A stretch of 64,000 nucleotides of DNA. Source: Kaistella soli. Lineage in GTDB: Bacteria; Bacteroidota; Bacteroidia; Flavobacteriales; Weeksellaceae. Location of the stretch: positions 248,001 through 312,000 of the forward strand of contig NZ_JAHOPF010000003.1 in assembly GCF_019038595.1 (NCBI RefSeq). The letters are read 5' to 3'. The notes beneath the pieces were generated by a model, which was not told where the DNA came from, made no database searches, and worked only from the letters and a program-made list of their open reading frames with translations. The position numbers were made by a program, and so were the translations under genes. Below, piece by piece: positions 51,376 to 59,968 of this stretch (positions are counted from its first letter, which is position 1; each line of letters starts with the position of its first letter).

Positions 51376-52260
51376 TTAAAAAAGAGTTTTTGCATCCGCC
51401 ATTTCAGGGATATGAATTTCAGTTCCCAATTCCTTGTTTAGGTTTTCAATAAAATAGGCGGAAAGCAGTGGTGATGCTTTCTCTACATTCTGATGAATGA
51501 AGAAATACAGTTTTTCCAGTCCATCAGCTTTCCAGGTTTTTATGCGTTCCAGCCAGTCATCAAGCCGGGTGTAATCGCTTTCTGCATTGGCGCCCACATA
51601 ACGGATAAATGCAACCGGCGTGGTAAGTCTCATATGCAGCATATATCTTCTTCCTGCTGTATCTACAATGATATTGGTAATATTGTGTTGTTCAAAAAGT
51701 CCGCAGGTTTTATTAAAAATTTCTTCATCAGAAAACCATTCATTATTGCGGAGTTCTACGGCGAGCGGAACTTCCTGAGGCCAGTCCTGAACAAACTTTT
51801 CAAGTCTTTCGTAATCTTTCGGTTTGAAATTATCGTGAAGCTGCAGAAAAACCATTCCCAATTTCTCATCAAAATTTAAAACAGCCGTTGCAAACTGCGT
51901 TACGACATCAGTGATATTCAGCAATCTTCTAAAGTGGGAAACTGTGTTGGTGATTTTTGGGAAGAACTTGAAACCTGCAGGCGTTTTTTCTTTCCACATC
52001 TGTACCTGATCAGGGCTCGGCATTCCGTAGAAAGTAGCATTCAATTCAATCGAATTGAACTGGGTGCCGTAATAGGTAAGTTCGTCTTTTGTTCCTTTCG
52101 GATAAAATCCTTTAAGATCGGTTTTGTTCCACTTCGCGCACCCAATCGAGATTTCAAGGTTTTTTGCCTTGGTCTTTTTTAGGATGTTAGATGTTTTGAT
52201 GTGGTCTTTAGGCAAGGTAAAATCTACCTTAGAGGGGTCCTCAACTTGTCCGAATTTCAT
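51376..52260 (-). CDS. DUF72 domain protein (YecE-like)
   Basis: A 294-residue TIM-barrel-like DUF72 protein: ISIGCAKWNKTDLKGFYP, then the conserved YGTQFNSIELNATFYGMPS, and later LAVELRNNEWFSDEEIF and YFFIHQNVEKAS. Function unknown; proposed as a nucleic acid- or sugar-related enzyme. It stands divergently from the histidine kinase with a 70-bp gap. Confidence 0.9.
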   Translation of the reverse strand: MKFGQVEDPSKVDFTLPKDHIKTSNILKKTKAKNLEISIGCAKWNKTDLKGFYPKGTKDELTYYGTQFNSIELNATFYGMPSPDQVQMWKEKTPAGFKFFPKITNTVSHFRRLLNITDVVTQFATAVLNFDEKLGMVFLQLHDNFKPKDYERLEKFVQDWPQEVPLAVELRNNEWFSDEEIFNKTCGLFEQHNITNIIVDTAGRRYMLHMRLTTPVAFIRYVGANAESDYTRLDDWLERIKTWKADGLEKLYFFIHQNVEKASPLLSAYFIENLNKELGTEIHIPEMADAKTLF

Positions 52261-52318
52261 AATATCGATTTGCTAAAAATATTGTCCTAAAGTTAATAAA
52301 ATTTAAAATTATATTGGT

Positions 52319-52326
52319 TATTTTTG
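52319..52326 (+). promoter_or_regulatory. -7 box TATTTTTG abutting the histidine kinase
   Basis: TATTTTTG ends four bases before the ATG at 52331. A leaderless transcript is likely if this is the promoter. Confidence 0.45.
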
Positions 52327-52330
52327 TTTA

Positions 52331-54055
52331 ATGGTGAAAATCTACTTTGCTTTTAATTTGTTTTTTTTCTCGTCTGTGGTTTTGGGCCAAGATGCCTTCA
52401 ATGAACTCAAACACCGAATTGAGGAAAAAGTATTAAGCTCTAAAAACAGAGAAGCCATAGATCTTATTAACCGGCAGAGCCAGGAATTAACGGCTGATCA
52501 GAAGGCTGAACTTGACGTCATCAAAGTAGAAGCGCTTAATGAATTGGGCCTTGAAGACGAAGCATTCGCCATTTCCCAAAACATTCTCGCAAAACCTGAT
52601 TTACCCGCATCCCTCAAACTCAGAACCCATCTTCAGCGTGCGTTGGTTTTTGAAATCGGGATGGACAAAGATAACACGAAAGCAGAACTTGATGAAGCTC
52701 AGAAGATTTTTAACACCAATCCGGAACTTAAACCTCAGAATTACACTTATTTCCTCATCAGAAAAACTTCTTATTACCGTATTTTTGATGATGACAAAAC
52801 CGCTTTTAAAATTGCGATGGAAGCGGAGAAATATGCAGATCTGGTTAATGATAAAAAAAACGGAGCAGGTCTCAATATGATTTTGGGCTTCGGATATTTC
52901 AATGATCCGGAAAAAGTAATGCAGCATTTTCAGAAAGCCATCCGCCTTTACAAAAATTATAAGAACTATAATGGCGTTGGAGCTATGTATAATAACATCA
53001 GCAATTTTTATGTCGACCGGCGTAATTATAAGTTAGCCGAAAAGTATATTGATTCTGGAGTTGCGGTAGTTCCTAAAGTTGAAATTTTTTACATTATTGC
53101 GAATATTTACCAGACTAAAAGCCAAATTCTGGAACACCGCAAAAGCTACGCTGCAGCATTGGAGAATTATAAAATTGCCACAGAGTGGGCCTCCAAAACC
53201 AATGAAGAGCAGAAAGAACTGAAAGTACAGGAACTGGATTTGCTTTACAACTTCCAGAAAAATAAACGCCGGGAAATCGAGCTGGCAAATAATGTAAAAG
53301 CAACCAAAGGCTGGGTTACCATGCTCACGGTTTTTATCATTCTTCTGACGATTTTCGTTTTGCTGCTGCTGTTTTTTTTAAGAATGATTTCCAGAAACAA
53401 AAGAAGAATCGAGCTGCAGAAACAAAGTATTTCGAGAAAGAACGTAGAGCTGCAGAAAAACGTCGCGGAGAAACAGTTTTTAGTTAAAGAGCTGAATCAC
53501 AGGGTGAAAAATAATCTTGCGGTAATTCTCAGTTTAGTGGGATTTCAAAGAGAGGAGACCAAAAATGTCCTTTACCGATATAAATTTCAGCAGTTACAAA
53601 ACCGCATCAAAACCATCGCGCTCGCGCACAATTTATTTTCATATAATCTCGATAATTTCGATAATTCGGTGGTTGAAATCAAAGAATATTCCGACAAGAT
53701 TTTTGAATCTCATAAAGCCGGTTACCAAAAAGAACTTATTCTCGAAAATTATTCGGAAAAATTATTGCTTCAGGTCGACAAAGGCTTGTTTTTCGGTTTA
53801 CTTTTGAATGAGTTGATTACCAATACACTGAAGCATGCAGTTCCCGAAGAAAACCAGGTTCTTAAAATAACTCTGAACATCCAGCTAAATGAAGAAATGG
53901 CAGAAATGAATTACGCGGACAACGGAATGTTTTTCGGAACCCAAGACAGCGACAACACGCTCGGCCATTTTATCATCGGGGAAATGGTGCAGCAGCTTGG
54001 CGGCAGATTCGAAAGGAAAAACTCCTGTTATCATATCGCGTTCCCAACGGTATGA
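52331..54055 (+). CDS. TPR-sensor histidine kinase, HisKA_2 type
   Basis: A 574-residue sensor kinase: signal peptide (1-18), helical TPR-like periplasmic sensor (about 25-320), one membrane helix (about 330-352), HisKA_2 (about 375-455, phospho-acceptor in KELNHRVKNNLAV) and HATPase (about 470-574, N-box LLNELITNTLKHA). The D-box is YADNGMFFG, where usual kinases have DNGxG, so nucleotide binding may be altered. No response regulator is next to it. The gene's last codons form half of a hairpin terminator. Confidence 0.88.
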   Translation: MVKIYFAFNLFFFSSVVLGQDAFNELKHRIEEKVLSSKNREAIDLINRQSQELTADQKAELDVIKVEALNELGLEDEAFAISQNILAKPDLPASLKLRTHLQRALVFEIGMDKDNTKAELDEAQKIFNTNPELKPQNYTYFLIRKTSYYRIFDDDKTAFKIAMEAEKYADLVNDKKNGAGLNMILGFGYFNDPEKVMQHFQKAIRLYKNYKNYNGVGAMYNNISNFYVDRRNYKLAEKYIDSGVAVVPKVEIFYIIANIYQTKSQILEHRKSYAAALENYKIATEWASKTNEEQKELKVQELDLLYNFQKNKRREIELANNVKATKGWVTMLTVFIILLTIFVLLLLFFLRMISRNKRRIELQKQSISRKNVELQKNVAEKQFLVKELNHRVKNNLAVILSLVGFQREETKNVLYRYKFQQLQNRIKTIALAHNLFSYNLDNFDNSVVEIKEYSDKIFESHKAGYQKELILENYSEKLLLQVDKGLFFGLLLNELITNTLKHAVPEENQVLKITLNIQLNEEMAEMNYADNGMFFGTQDSDNTLGHFIIGEMVQQLGGRFERKNSCYHIAFPTV

Positions 54056-54068
54056 TAACAGGAGTTTT
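54017..54068. terminator. Hairpin overlapping the histidine kinase stop codon
   Basis: AAAACTCCTGTTATCATA and its perfect 18-base complement, with a 16-base loop. The kinase stop TGA at 54053-54055 is inside the right arm. It lies between convergent genes. Confidence 0.8.
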
Positions 54069-54079
54069 AGAAAACCTGT

Positions 54080-54376
54080 TTACGCTAAAAACTCAATTTC
54101 CTTATCGGTGAATTTGTTTTTTTCTACCAGTTTATTGATGGTTTTCAGCATTTTTTTGCGCAGTTTGGCGATACGTCTGATGTTTTTGTCATCACTGTAA
54201 TCAAAAATATTGTCTTTAAAAGAAAAGGTGTCACCTTCTTTGAAAGAAATATTGTTCTCTTTCATCTCTTTCATCAGCATCATATTCGTCATGGCTTCCA
54301 GAGAAGCATATTCTGTGATGGCCAGTTCTTTTAGGAGTTTCAGGACCTGTTTTTTATATTTTTTTTGCGCTTTCAT
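54080..54376 (-). CDS. Small charged hypothetical protein
   Basis: A 98-residue helical protein rich in Lys and Glu, with no signal peptide or membrane helix. Residues 1-25 and 60-98 form basic helices; the middle (NNISFKEGDTFSFKDNIF) looks like a short beta turn. No family recognised. It is convergent with the histidine kinase and shares its hairpin; the start has an ATG at 54376. Confidence 0.55.
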   Translation of the reverse strand: MKAQKKYKKQVLKLLKELAITEYASLEAMTNMMLMKEMKENNISFKEGDTFSFKDNIFDYSDDKNIRRIAKLRKKMLKTINKLVEKNKFTDKEIEFLA

Positions 54377-54485
54377 TATATTTGATTTGAGTGATGCAAT
54401 GTAAGGATTTTTAAATTAATTCTGAAACATTTACCCTGATGAAGAAGGTCATATTCCGGATTAATTTTTGGAGAATAAATTTCCT

Positions 54486-54493
54486 TACCTTTG
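54486..54493 (+). promoter_or_regulatory. -7 box TACCTTTG of the second ECF sigma gene
   Basis: TACCTTTG ends eight bases before the ATG at 54502. TTTG lies at 54467-54470, a spacing of 15, slightly short. It falls inside the longer open frame that starts at 54439, arguing for the later ATG. Confidence 0.5.
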
Positions 54494-54501
54494 TTTCTTT
54501 A

Positions 54502-55059
54502 ATGAATCAGACAGAACTTTTATCGCTCATTTCTCTTGCGAAAAGCAAAAATCAGAAATCACAAACCAAGCTCATTAACCTTTTTTGGGTTGATGTTTTC
54601 AGCTTTGTGATGAAGAAAGTGCAGGACGAAAATGTCGCTGACGAAATTACAGTTTCCGTTTTTTCCAAAGTCTTGGCAAAGCTCGATCTGTACGATCCGA
54701 ATTTTCAGTTCAAAACCTGGATGCTTACCATTGCCCAAAATTCAGTCATTGATTACTGGCGCAAAAAAAACCGCGAAAATGAAGATTCTACGGATAATTT
54801 TGAAGGTTTTAAAAATCAGTTTGCACGCTCGCCTGAAGAACTTTTAATTTCTGAAGAGGAGCAAAAACAGATTCTTTCCATCATCGAAAGTTTAGACTCC
54901 AATTATCAGGATATTATCCGGCTGCGTTTTTTTGAAGAAAAAAGCATCAAAGAAATCGCTGAAGAACTTGGTTTAACCGTCGCTAATACCAAAGTGCGAA
55001 TCATGCGCGCCAAAAAAGTGCTTTCAGAATTATTGAAAAACAAAGAGTTTGAGGATTGA
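54502..55059 (+). CDS. ECF-type RNA polymerase sigma factor (second)
   Basis: A 185-residue sigma factor from the ATG at 54502. Region 2 covers about 15-85 (NVADEITVSVFSKVLAKLDL, then FKTWMLTIAQNSVIDYW) and region 4 about 125-180 (IIRLRFFEEKSIKEIAEELG, TVANTKVRIMRAKKVL). No anti-sigma gene is adjacent on the same strand, unlike the factor at 33439. lipA follows after 45 bp but has its own promoter. Confidence 0.92.
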   Translation: MNQTELLSLISLAKSKNQKSQTKLINLFWVDVFSFVMKKVQDENVADEITVSVFSKVLAKLDLYDPNFQFKTWMLTIAQNSVIDYWRKKNRENEDSTDNFEGFKNQFARSPEELLISEEEQKQILSIIESLDSNYQDIIRLRFFEEKSIKEIAEELGLTVANTKVRIMRAKKVLSELLKNKEFED

Positions 55060-55088
55060 CAAAAGCAATTTCTTAATTCGTAAATTTG
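55056..55088 (+). promoter_or_regulatory. Promoter of lipA
   Basis: TTG at 55056-55058 and TAAATTTG at 55081-55088 with 22 bases between. The -33 overlaps the upstream stop codon region. The ATG follows 16 bases after the -7 box. Confidence 0.6.
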
Positions 55089-55104
55089 CATTTTATTTTT
55101 AAAA

Positions 55105-55971
55105 ATGAACGACACCATTATCGATACCACCACTCAGAAACCTAAATGGATCCGCGTAAAACTTCCCACAGGGAAAAATTACCGTGAGCTCCGTACTTTG
55201 GTTGACAAATATAAACTCAATACCATTTGCCAAAGCGGAAGCTGTCCGAATATGGGTGAATGTTGGGGCGAAGGAACGGCAACTTTCATGATTTTGGGAA
55301 ATATCTGTACCCGGAGTTGTGGTTTTTGCGGCGTAAAAACCGGAAAACCTTTAGACGTAAACTGGGATGAACCTGAAAAAGTAGCGCGTTCAATTAAATT
55401 GATGAAAATTAAACACGCGGTTCTTACTTCTGTAGACCGTGATGATTTGAAAGATATGGGTTCCATCCTTTGGGCAGAAACCGTAAATGCAGTACGCAGA
55501 ATTTCTCCCGGAACAACGATGGAGACTTTAATTCCGGATTTTCAGGGAATTACAAAACATATTGACAGACTTATAGAAGTGGCTCCTGAAGTAATTTCCC
55601 ATAACATGGAAACGGTAAAAAGGCTTACGCGTGAAGTTAGAATTCAGGCAAAATATGAAAGAAGTCTGGAGGTTTTGCGTTACATGAAAGAAGCAGGGCA
55701 AAACCGTACCAAAACCGGATTGATGCTTGGCTTGGGCGAAGAAAAAGACGAAGTGTTCCAAACGATTGAAGACATCCGAAATGCAAATGTGGACGTCATT
55801 ACGATCGGTCAGTATCTGCAGCCGACCAAAAAACATTTGCCCGTAAAAAAATTCATTACTCCGGAAGAATTTAATGAGTTCGGTGATTTTGCGAGAAATC
55901 TGGGCTTCCGTCATGTGGAAAGTTCTCCTTTGGTAAGAAGTTCTTATCATGCGGAAAAGCACATTCATTAA
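55105..55971 (+). CDS. lipA: Lipoyl synthase
   Basis: A 288-residue radical SAM enzyme that inserts two sulfurs into protein-bound octanoyl groups. The auxiliary cluster cysteines are in CQSGSCPNMGECW, the radical SAM cluster in CTRSCGFC, and the C-terminal serine ligand block VRSSYHAEKH closes the fold. Length and order are normal. LipB or LplA is not in the window. A terminator follows. Confidence 0.97.
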   Translation: MNDTIIDTTTQKPKWIRVKLPTGKNYRELRTLVDKYKLNTICQSGSCPNMGECWGEGTATFMILGNICTRSCGFCGVKTGKPLDVNWDEPEKVARSIKLMKIKHAVLTSVDRDDLKDMGSILWAETVNAVRRISPGTTMETLIPDFQGITKHIDRLIEVAPEVISHNMETVKRLTREVRIQAKYERSLEVLRYMKEAGQNRTKTGLMLGLGEEKDEVFQTIEDIRNANVDVITIGQYLQPTKKHLPVKKFITPEEFNEFGDFARNLGFRHVESSPLVRSSYHAEKHIH

Positions 55972-55994
55972 AGAAAATTATAGATACTAATATT

Positions 55995-56023
55995 AAAATC
56001 GGGCTTCAGTCCGATTTTTTTTT
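55995..56023 (+). terminator. Rho-independent terminator after lipA
   Basis: AAATCGG and CCGATTT form the stem around GCTTCAGT, followed by a run of T. Confidence 0.85.
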
Positions 56024-56078
56024 GAAGAAATAATTAAGGCTGAAGAAAAATCATTAATTTTAAATAAAATATACAATT

Positions 56079-56906
56079 ATGAAAATTCTTAAAATCCTTT
56101 CGCCCGTTCTCATCCTGTTATTTTACTTTGCCTGCTCCGAGAATAAAAAATCTCCGGAAAATTCATCTGACTCGGTATCAAAAGGTGTGAAAACAGAAGA
56201 GGTCACTTATAATATCAACGGAAAAAATTACAAATCTTTCGTTGCGTACAAAGATGATTCAGATCAACCAAAACCTGTGGTGATGGTAATTCCAGAATGG
56301 TGGGGATTAACTGATTATGCCAAAGGCCGCGCAAAACAGTTGGCAGATCTTGGTTATTTTGCGCTGGCTGTTGATTTTTATGGGGAAGGAAAAACAGTGG
56401 ATAATCCAACGGATGCCGGAAAACTGGCGGAACCATTTTATAAAATTCCCGTTAATGCCAAGACCGTTTTTGATGGTGCAAAAGCACAGATTTTAAAATA
56501 TCCTAACGCCGATTATGGCAAGATCGCTGTCATCGGTTACTGTTTCGGAGGCGCACAGGCGCTGAATATGGCCAGACAGGAAAGTGACCTGAAAGGTGTG
56601 GTTTCTTTTCACGGAAATTTAATGACCGGCATAAAACCGAAAAACAATAAAGTGAAAATTCTTGTATGTAACGGTGCGGAGGACAGTTTTGTTCCGGAGG
56701 AAGAAATTGCAGCTTTTAAAAAGCAGATGGATTCTGCGAAAGTGAGTTATACTTTCAATAATTACCCGAATTCCGTGCATTCATTTACCAATCCTGCTTC
56801 CACGGAAATGGGCAAGAAATTTAAAATGCCGATCGCTTACAACAAAGAGGCTGACGAAAAATCATGGAATGACATGAAAGCCTTTTTTGCTGAAATTTTT
56901 AAATAA
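56079..56906 (+). CDS. Dienelactone hydrolase family lipoprotein
   Basis: A 275-residue alpha/beta hydrolase with a lipoprotein signal (MKILKILSPVLILLFYFAC, Cys-19). The catalytic Cys is in GYCFGG (about 157), the acid in GAEDSFVPEE, and the His in SVHSFTNP near residue 229. Dienelactone hydrolases act on lactones; periplasmic lipoprotein members have unknown substrates. A GGCGCAAC hairpin follows between this and dps. Confidence 0.9.
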   Translation: MKILKILSPVLILLFYFACSENKKSPENSSDSVSKGVKTEEVTYNINGKNYKSFVAYKDDSDQPKPVVMVIPEWWGLTDYAKGRAKQLADLGYFALAVDFYGEGKTVDNPTDAGKLAEPFYKIPVNAKTVFDGAKAQILKYPNADYGKIAVIGYCFGGAQALNMARQESDLKGVVSFHGNLMTGIKPKNNKVKILVCNGAEDSFVPEEEIAAFKKQMDSAKVSYTFNNYPNSVHSFTNPASTEMGKKFKMPIAYNKEADEKSWNDMKAFFAEIFK

Positions 56907-56944
56907 GACCTTTAATTTTCTGGTTGCTTTAAAAAAAAAATTAC

Positions 56945-56973
56945 GGCGCAACGAAGTTGCGCCGGAATTTTTG
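56945..56973. terminator. Bidirectional terminator
   Basis: GGCGCAAC and GTTGCGCC form a stem with loop GAA, with A-rich sequence on the left and T residues on the right, between convergent genes. Confidence 0.85.
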
Positions 56974-56984
56974 TACTGAACTTA

Positions 56985-57464
56985 TTAAGAACCTCTAAAA
57001 TATTTTCTCAGTTTCCACGCCATCTTTTCGTGGGCCTGCATCAGTGCGGTAAGGAAATCTGATGTTCCTTTATCACCGTATTTTTCCTCAGTATCATCCA
57101 CAAACTGTCTTAAAGATTTCACGATCGTTTCATGATCGTTCACCAGTTCCTGAATCATTTCCTGGTTGGTTGGGATTTTTCCCGGATTCTCTTTCAGTTG
57201 CGAGAGTTTCGAAAATTCCGAAGTCGTTCCAATCGCAACTCCGCCTAAAGTACTGATCCTTTCTGCAACTTCATCCACGGCTTCTGCAACAGTTTCATAC
57301 TGTTCTTCAAAAAGTTTATGCAGTTCCATAAAATTGTCACCGGCAAGATTCCAGTGGAATTTTCTCAGTTTAATATAAATCACATTTCCGTCCGCTAAAA
57401 CTTTGTTCAGCAGATCATTCACCGATTTTAAGTTTTTGTCGGTTATTCCTAAATCTGGTTTCAT
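56985..57464 (-). CDS. dps: Dps-family ferritin-like protein
   Basis: A 159-residue Dps protein. The ferroxidase site spans two subunits: KFHWNLAGDNF (His) and LFEEQYETVAEAVDEVAERI (Asp, Glu). It forms a 12-subunit shell that stores iron and protects DNA from oxidative damage. A basic N-terminal DNA-binding tail is not obvious. It is last in a three-gene minus-strand group of stress-type genes. Confidence 0.93.
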   Translation of the reverse strand: MKPDLGITDKNLKSVNDLLNKVLADGNVIYIKLRKFHWNLAGDNFMELHKLFEEQYETVAEAVDEVAERISTLGGVAIGTTSEFSKLSQLKENPGKIPTNQEMIQELVNDHETIVKSLRQFVDDTEEKYGDKGTSDFLTALMQAHEKMAWKLRKYFRGS

Positions 57465-57483
57465 AATACTATTTTTTTTAATG

Positions 57484-57993
57484 TTAGATATCTAAATTTC
57501 CTTCAACGCCATCGCTGTTATCAGTCTTTTTCCCGGTAATTGCAGCGGCAGCAAAAGTCAGAAAAGAAACTACTTTTCCGGCTTTTGTATCCCAGTAATA
57601 AGTTTCATCAGGAGTTACACGGATTACAGAAACTTTTGGGTCTTCCTTACCGTCTTCAAACCAGGCGTTGGCAATCGGAGTCCATTTTTCTTCGATTAAA
57701 CTTTTGTCTTTATAAATAAATGCTTTTCCAAATACAGAAAGGTATTCATAATCAGTGTTGTTCATGAACAGCAGCTGTACACGGTTATCTTCTGAAATTT
57801 CGAAATTCTTATGAGAATCTGCACTGCTCAGAAACCACAGGTTTCCTTCTTCGTCAGTTTCGCGCACACTCATCGGTCTCGCCGTGATAGGCAGTGTAGT
57901 GAGATCAGTGCAGAACATGCATGTTCCGGCTTTTTCACTCAGTTGCTTCAGTTTTTCGATCGCTTCTTTTTGAGTTAAATTTTCTGTTGACAT
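57484..57993 (-). CDS. Pyridoxamine 5'-phosphate oxidase family protein (general stress type)
   Basis: A 169-residue FMN-binding split-barrel protein: FCTDLTTLPITARPMSVRET, LWFLSSADSHKNFEI, then RVTPDETYYWDTKAGKVV. Members bind FMN or FAD and are classed as general stress proteins. It lies between dps and the STAS/SpoIIAA-like gene with gaps under 20 bp, so the three are likely one operon. Confidence 0.88.
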   Translation of the reverse strand: MSTENLTQKEAIEKLKQLSEKAGTCMFCTDLTTLPITARPMSVRETDEEGNLWFLSSADSHKNFEISEDNRVQLLFMNNTDYEYLSVFGKAFIYKDKSLIEEKWTPIANAWFEDGKEDPKVSVIRVTPDETYYWDTKAGKVVSFLTFAAAAITGKKTDNSDGVEGNLDI

Positions 57994-58008
57994 ATTGTAT
58001 TTTTAATG

Positions 58009-58389
58009 TTAATCTGTTATTTCGTTTCCGTTTGCGCACCAAAAGATGGCATTATCCAAATCTTCTTTTGGAAATGATTTAAATTCACCTGGCATCAGAA
58101 CACTGAAAATATCCGTGAAATTCTGCACCCCTTTTTTATCGGTAATAATTGCTGCACGGTTCCATTTGGTAATATTCTTAAGTCCAAGCAAAGCGTCCTG
58201 AAACCACGCGCCGGCAGTAAAATGATCCAAGTCGGTATCCAGTAAAAGCAGATAATTCAGTTCGTCAAAAGCGTCCACTTTCTCTTCCACGACGGGAAAA
58301 ACGAGGTTTTTAAAATCATGTTCCGATACTTCTCCGCTTGCTTTAAAAGCAGCTACATTTTCGGGAACGTCAGTAATTACAGTAATCAT
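58009..58389 (-). CDS. SpoIIAA-like (STAS/SEC14 type) protein
   Basis: About 126 residues from the ATG at 58389 (MITVITDVPENVAAFKASGE). An ATG at 58422 would add 11 residues not typical of the family. The fold is SpoIIAA-like: a beta strand, EHDFKNLVFPVVEEK helix and a LNYLLLLDTDLDHFT strand, ending in WNRAAIITDKKG and GEFKSFPKEDLDNAIFW. Function unknown, with proposals as lipid-binding. It opens the stress operon with dps. Confidence 0.8.
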   Translation of the reverse strand: MITVITDVPENVAAFKASGEVSEHDFKNLVFPVVEEKVDAFDELNYLLLLDTDLDHFTAGAWFQDALLGLKNITKWNRAAIITDKKGVQNFTDIFSVLMPGEFKSFPKEDLDNAIFWCANGNEITD

Positions 58390-58742
58390 AGATGTGTTTT
58401 TAATGTTTGTTGTAAGGAGCATTAAAATTTTTATGGTCTCCGAAGACCCGTCCCGCTGTACGTTACAATCTGTTATTGCGAGGAATTGTATAAATCATCT
58501 CAGTTGAACAGTTTTTGCCTCGCAATTACAGGATTTTCACTGCCATCGGGGCTAGAATGAAGTTCTGTTTTACTCCGGAGAAATTTCCCTTTCTAAAACA
58601 ATAATTAAACCATAAGACCGATGGTTCAAATATCCCGAGTTAAAATTTTCTTAAATTTCTTTATCCTCCGTAAATATTTTCGGACAACACTAAGAGAATA
58701 AAAAGGCTTAATTCTTGATTAAAGAGAGCCAAATAAACTTTT
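58390..58742. other. Divergent intergenic region with one repeat copy
   Basis: A 353-bp gap between the stress operon and the FAD oxidoreductase gene. It holds palindromic element copy 7. No clear -33/-7 pair is recognised for either side. Confidence 0.5.
58446..58555 (-). repeat. Dispersed palindromic element, copy 7
   Basis: On the minus strand it begins TAGCCCCGATGGCAGTG and ends AGCGGGACGGGTC. The centre is a long hairpin: CTGTAATTGCGAGG and CCTCGCAATAACAG with a loop of about 36 bases. The longest copy. Confidence 0.8.
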
Positions 58743-59948
58743 ATGGATCTAAAATCGAATGAACCTTTCTGGCTCGTCAAAAACGGAATTCTTTCTTCCT
58801 ATCCTTCGCTGAAGAGTGATGAAAATTCTGATGTCCTGATTATCGGCGGCGGAATTACCGGCAGTTTAATTGCTCACCAAATGATCAAAGACGGTTACAA
58901 AACCATGCTGATTGACAAACGTGAAATTGCCAACGGAAGCACTTCTGCAACTACTTCTATGCTTCAGTACGAGATCGATGTTCCTCTGTATGAACTTGCA
59001 GAAATGATTGGTGAAAAAGGCGCAGCTGAAAGTTATAAAGCCTGTTCAAAGTCGATTGATGATCTGGAAAAGATTTCTGACGAAATAAAGTCGACCGCAG
59101 GTTTCCAAAGAAAAAAATCTCTGTATTTTACCTCAAAAAAGAAAGATGTTTCGTGGTTAAAGAAAGAATTCGCTGCCCGGAAATCCGCAGGTTTTAAAGT
59201 GAAATGGCTGGAGCCGGAAGAAATTCAGAAAAAATACGGTTTCGAAAAAACTTATGGCGGGATTCTTTCTGTTCAGGGCGCAAGCCTCGACGCATTTATC
59301 TTTGCCCACGAACTTCTGAAATACAATGCGGCAAAAGGATTGAAAATCTATGATAAGACTGAGATGAAATCGGTGAAATACCATTCAGATTTTAACGAAG
59401 TGTTCACCGCTGAAAATATTAGGATCAGGACAAAAAAAATAATTTACTGTATTGGTTACGAAAGCAAAAATTTGATCAAAGAAGATTTTGTTCAGCTCAA
59501 AAGCACTTTTGCAACCGTATCCGAAATTGATCCTGTAAAGCTTAAAAATTTAGATAAAACCCTGTTCTGGAATACGGATAAGCCCTATCTTTATATGAGA
59601 ACCACAGATGATAACCGGCTTTTAATTGGCGGAGGTGACGAAGACTTTCAGGATCCCGGGAAGCGTGATGAACTGATCTGTAAAAAAGAAAAGGAAATTC
59701 TCAAAAATCTTAATAAGGTGCTGCCGGATTATAAATTTTATACAGATTTCAGCTGGGCTGGTACTTTTGGAGAAACCAAAGACGGCTTACCTTATATCGG
59801 TGAACACAAAAAATTCAAAAATTCGTATTTCGTACTGGGTTTTGGTGGCAATGGCATTACATTTTCTGTAACTGGAATGGAAATGGCGTCGGCATTCATG
59901 AAAAGTAAGAAACATCCTCTCACCGAATATTTTAAATTTGGAAGATAA
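58743..59948 (+). CDS. FAD-dependent oxidoreductase (DAO fold)
   Basis: A 401-residue flavoenzyme of the D-amino acid oxidase/glycine oxidase superfamily. The FAD-binding Rossmann motif is LIIGGGITGSLIAHQM (about residues 30-45), and a GGGDEDF plus YIGEHKKF and GFGGNGITFSVTG block closes the fold. Unlike many related proteins it has no C-terminal Rieske domain. The substrate is unknown. It lies 20 bp before the exonuclease gene of the repair module and may share its transcript. Confidence 0.85.
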   Translation: MDLKSNEPFWLVKNGILSSYPSLKSDENSDVLIIGGGITGSLIAHQMIKDGYKTMLIDKREIANGSTSATTSMLQYEIDVPLYELAEMIGEKGAAESYKACSKSIDDLEKISDEIKSTAGFQRKKSLYFTSKKKDVSWLKKEFAARKSAGFKVKWLEPEEIQKKYGFEKTYGGILSVQGASLDAFIFAHELLKYNAAKGLKIYDKTEMKSVKYHSDFNEVFTAENIRIRTKKIIYCIGYESKNLIKEDFVQLKSTFATVSEIDPVKLKNLDKTLFWNTDKPYLYMRTTDDNRLLIGGGDEDFQDPGKRDELICKKEKEILKNLNKVLPDYKFYTDFSWAGTFGETKDGLPYIGEHKKFKNSYFVLGFGGNGITFSVTGMEMASAFMKSKKHPLTEYFKFGR

Positions 59949-59968
59949 TATTCACAAATAATTTTATT

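Noticed and set aside
54439-54501. Longer start for the ECF sigma factor at 54439
   Set aside because: The promoter box at 54486-54493 lies inside it, and the 21 extra residues are not typical of sigma factors.
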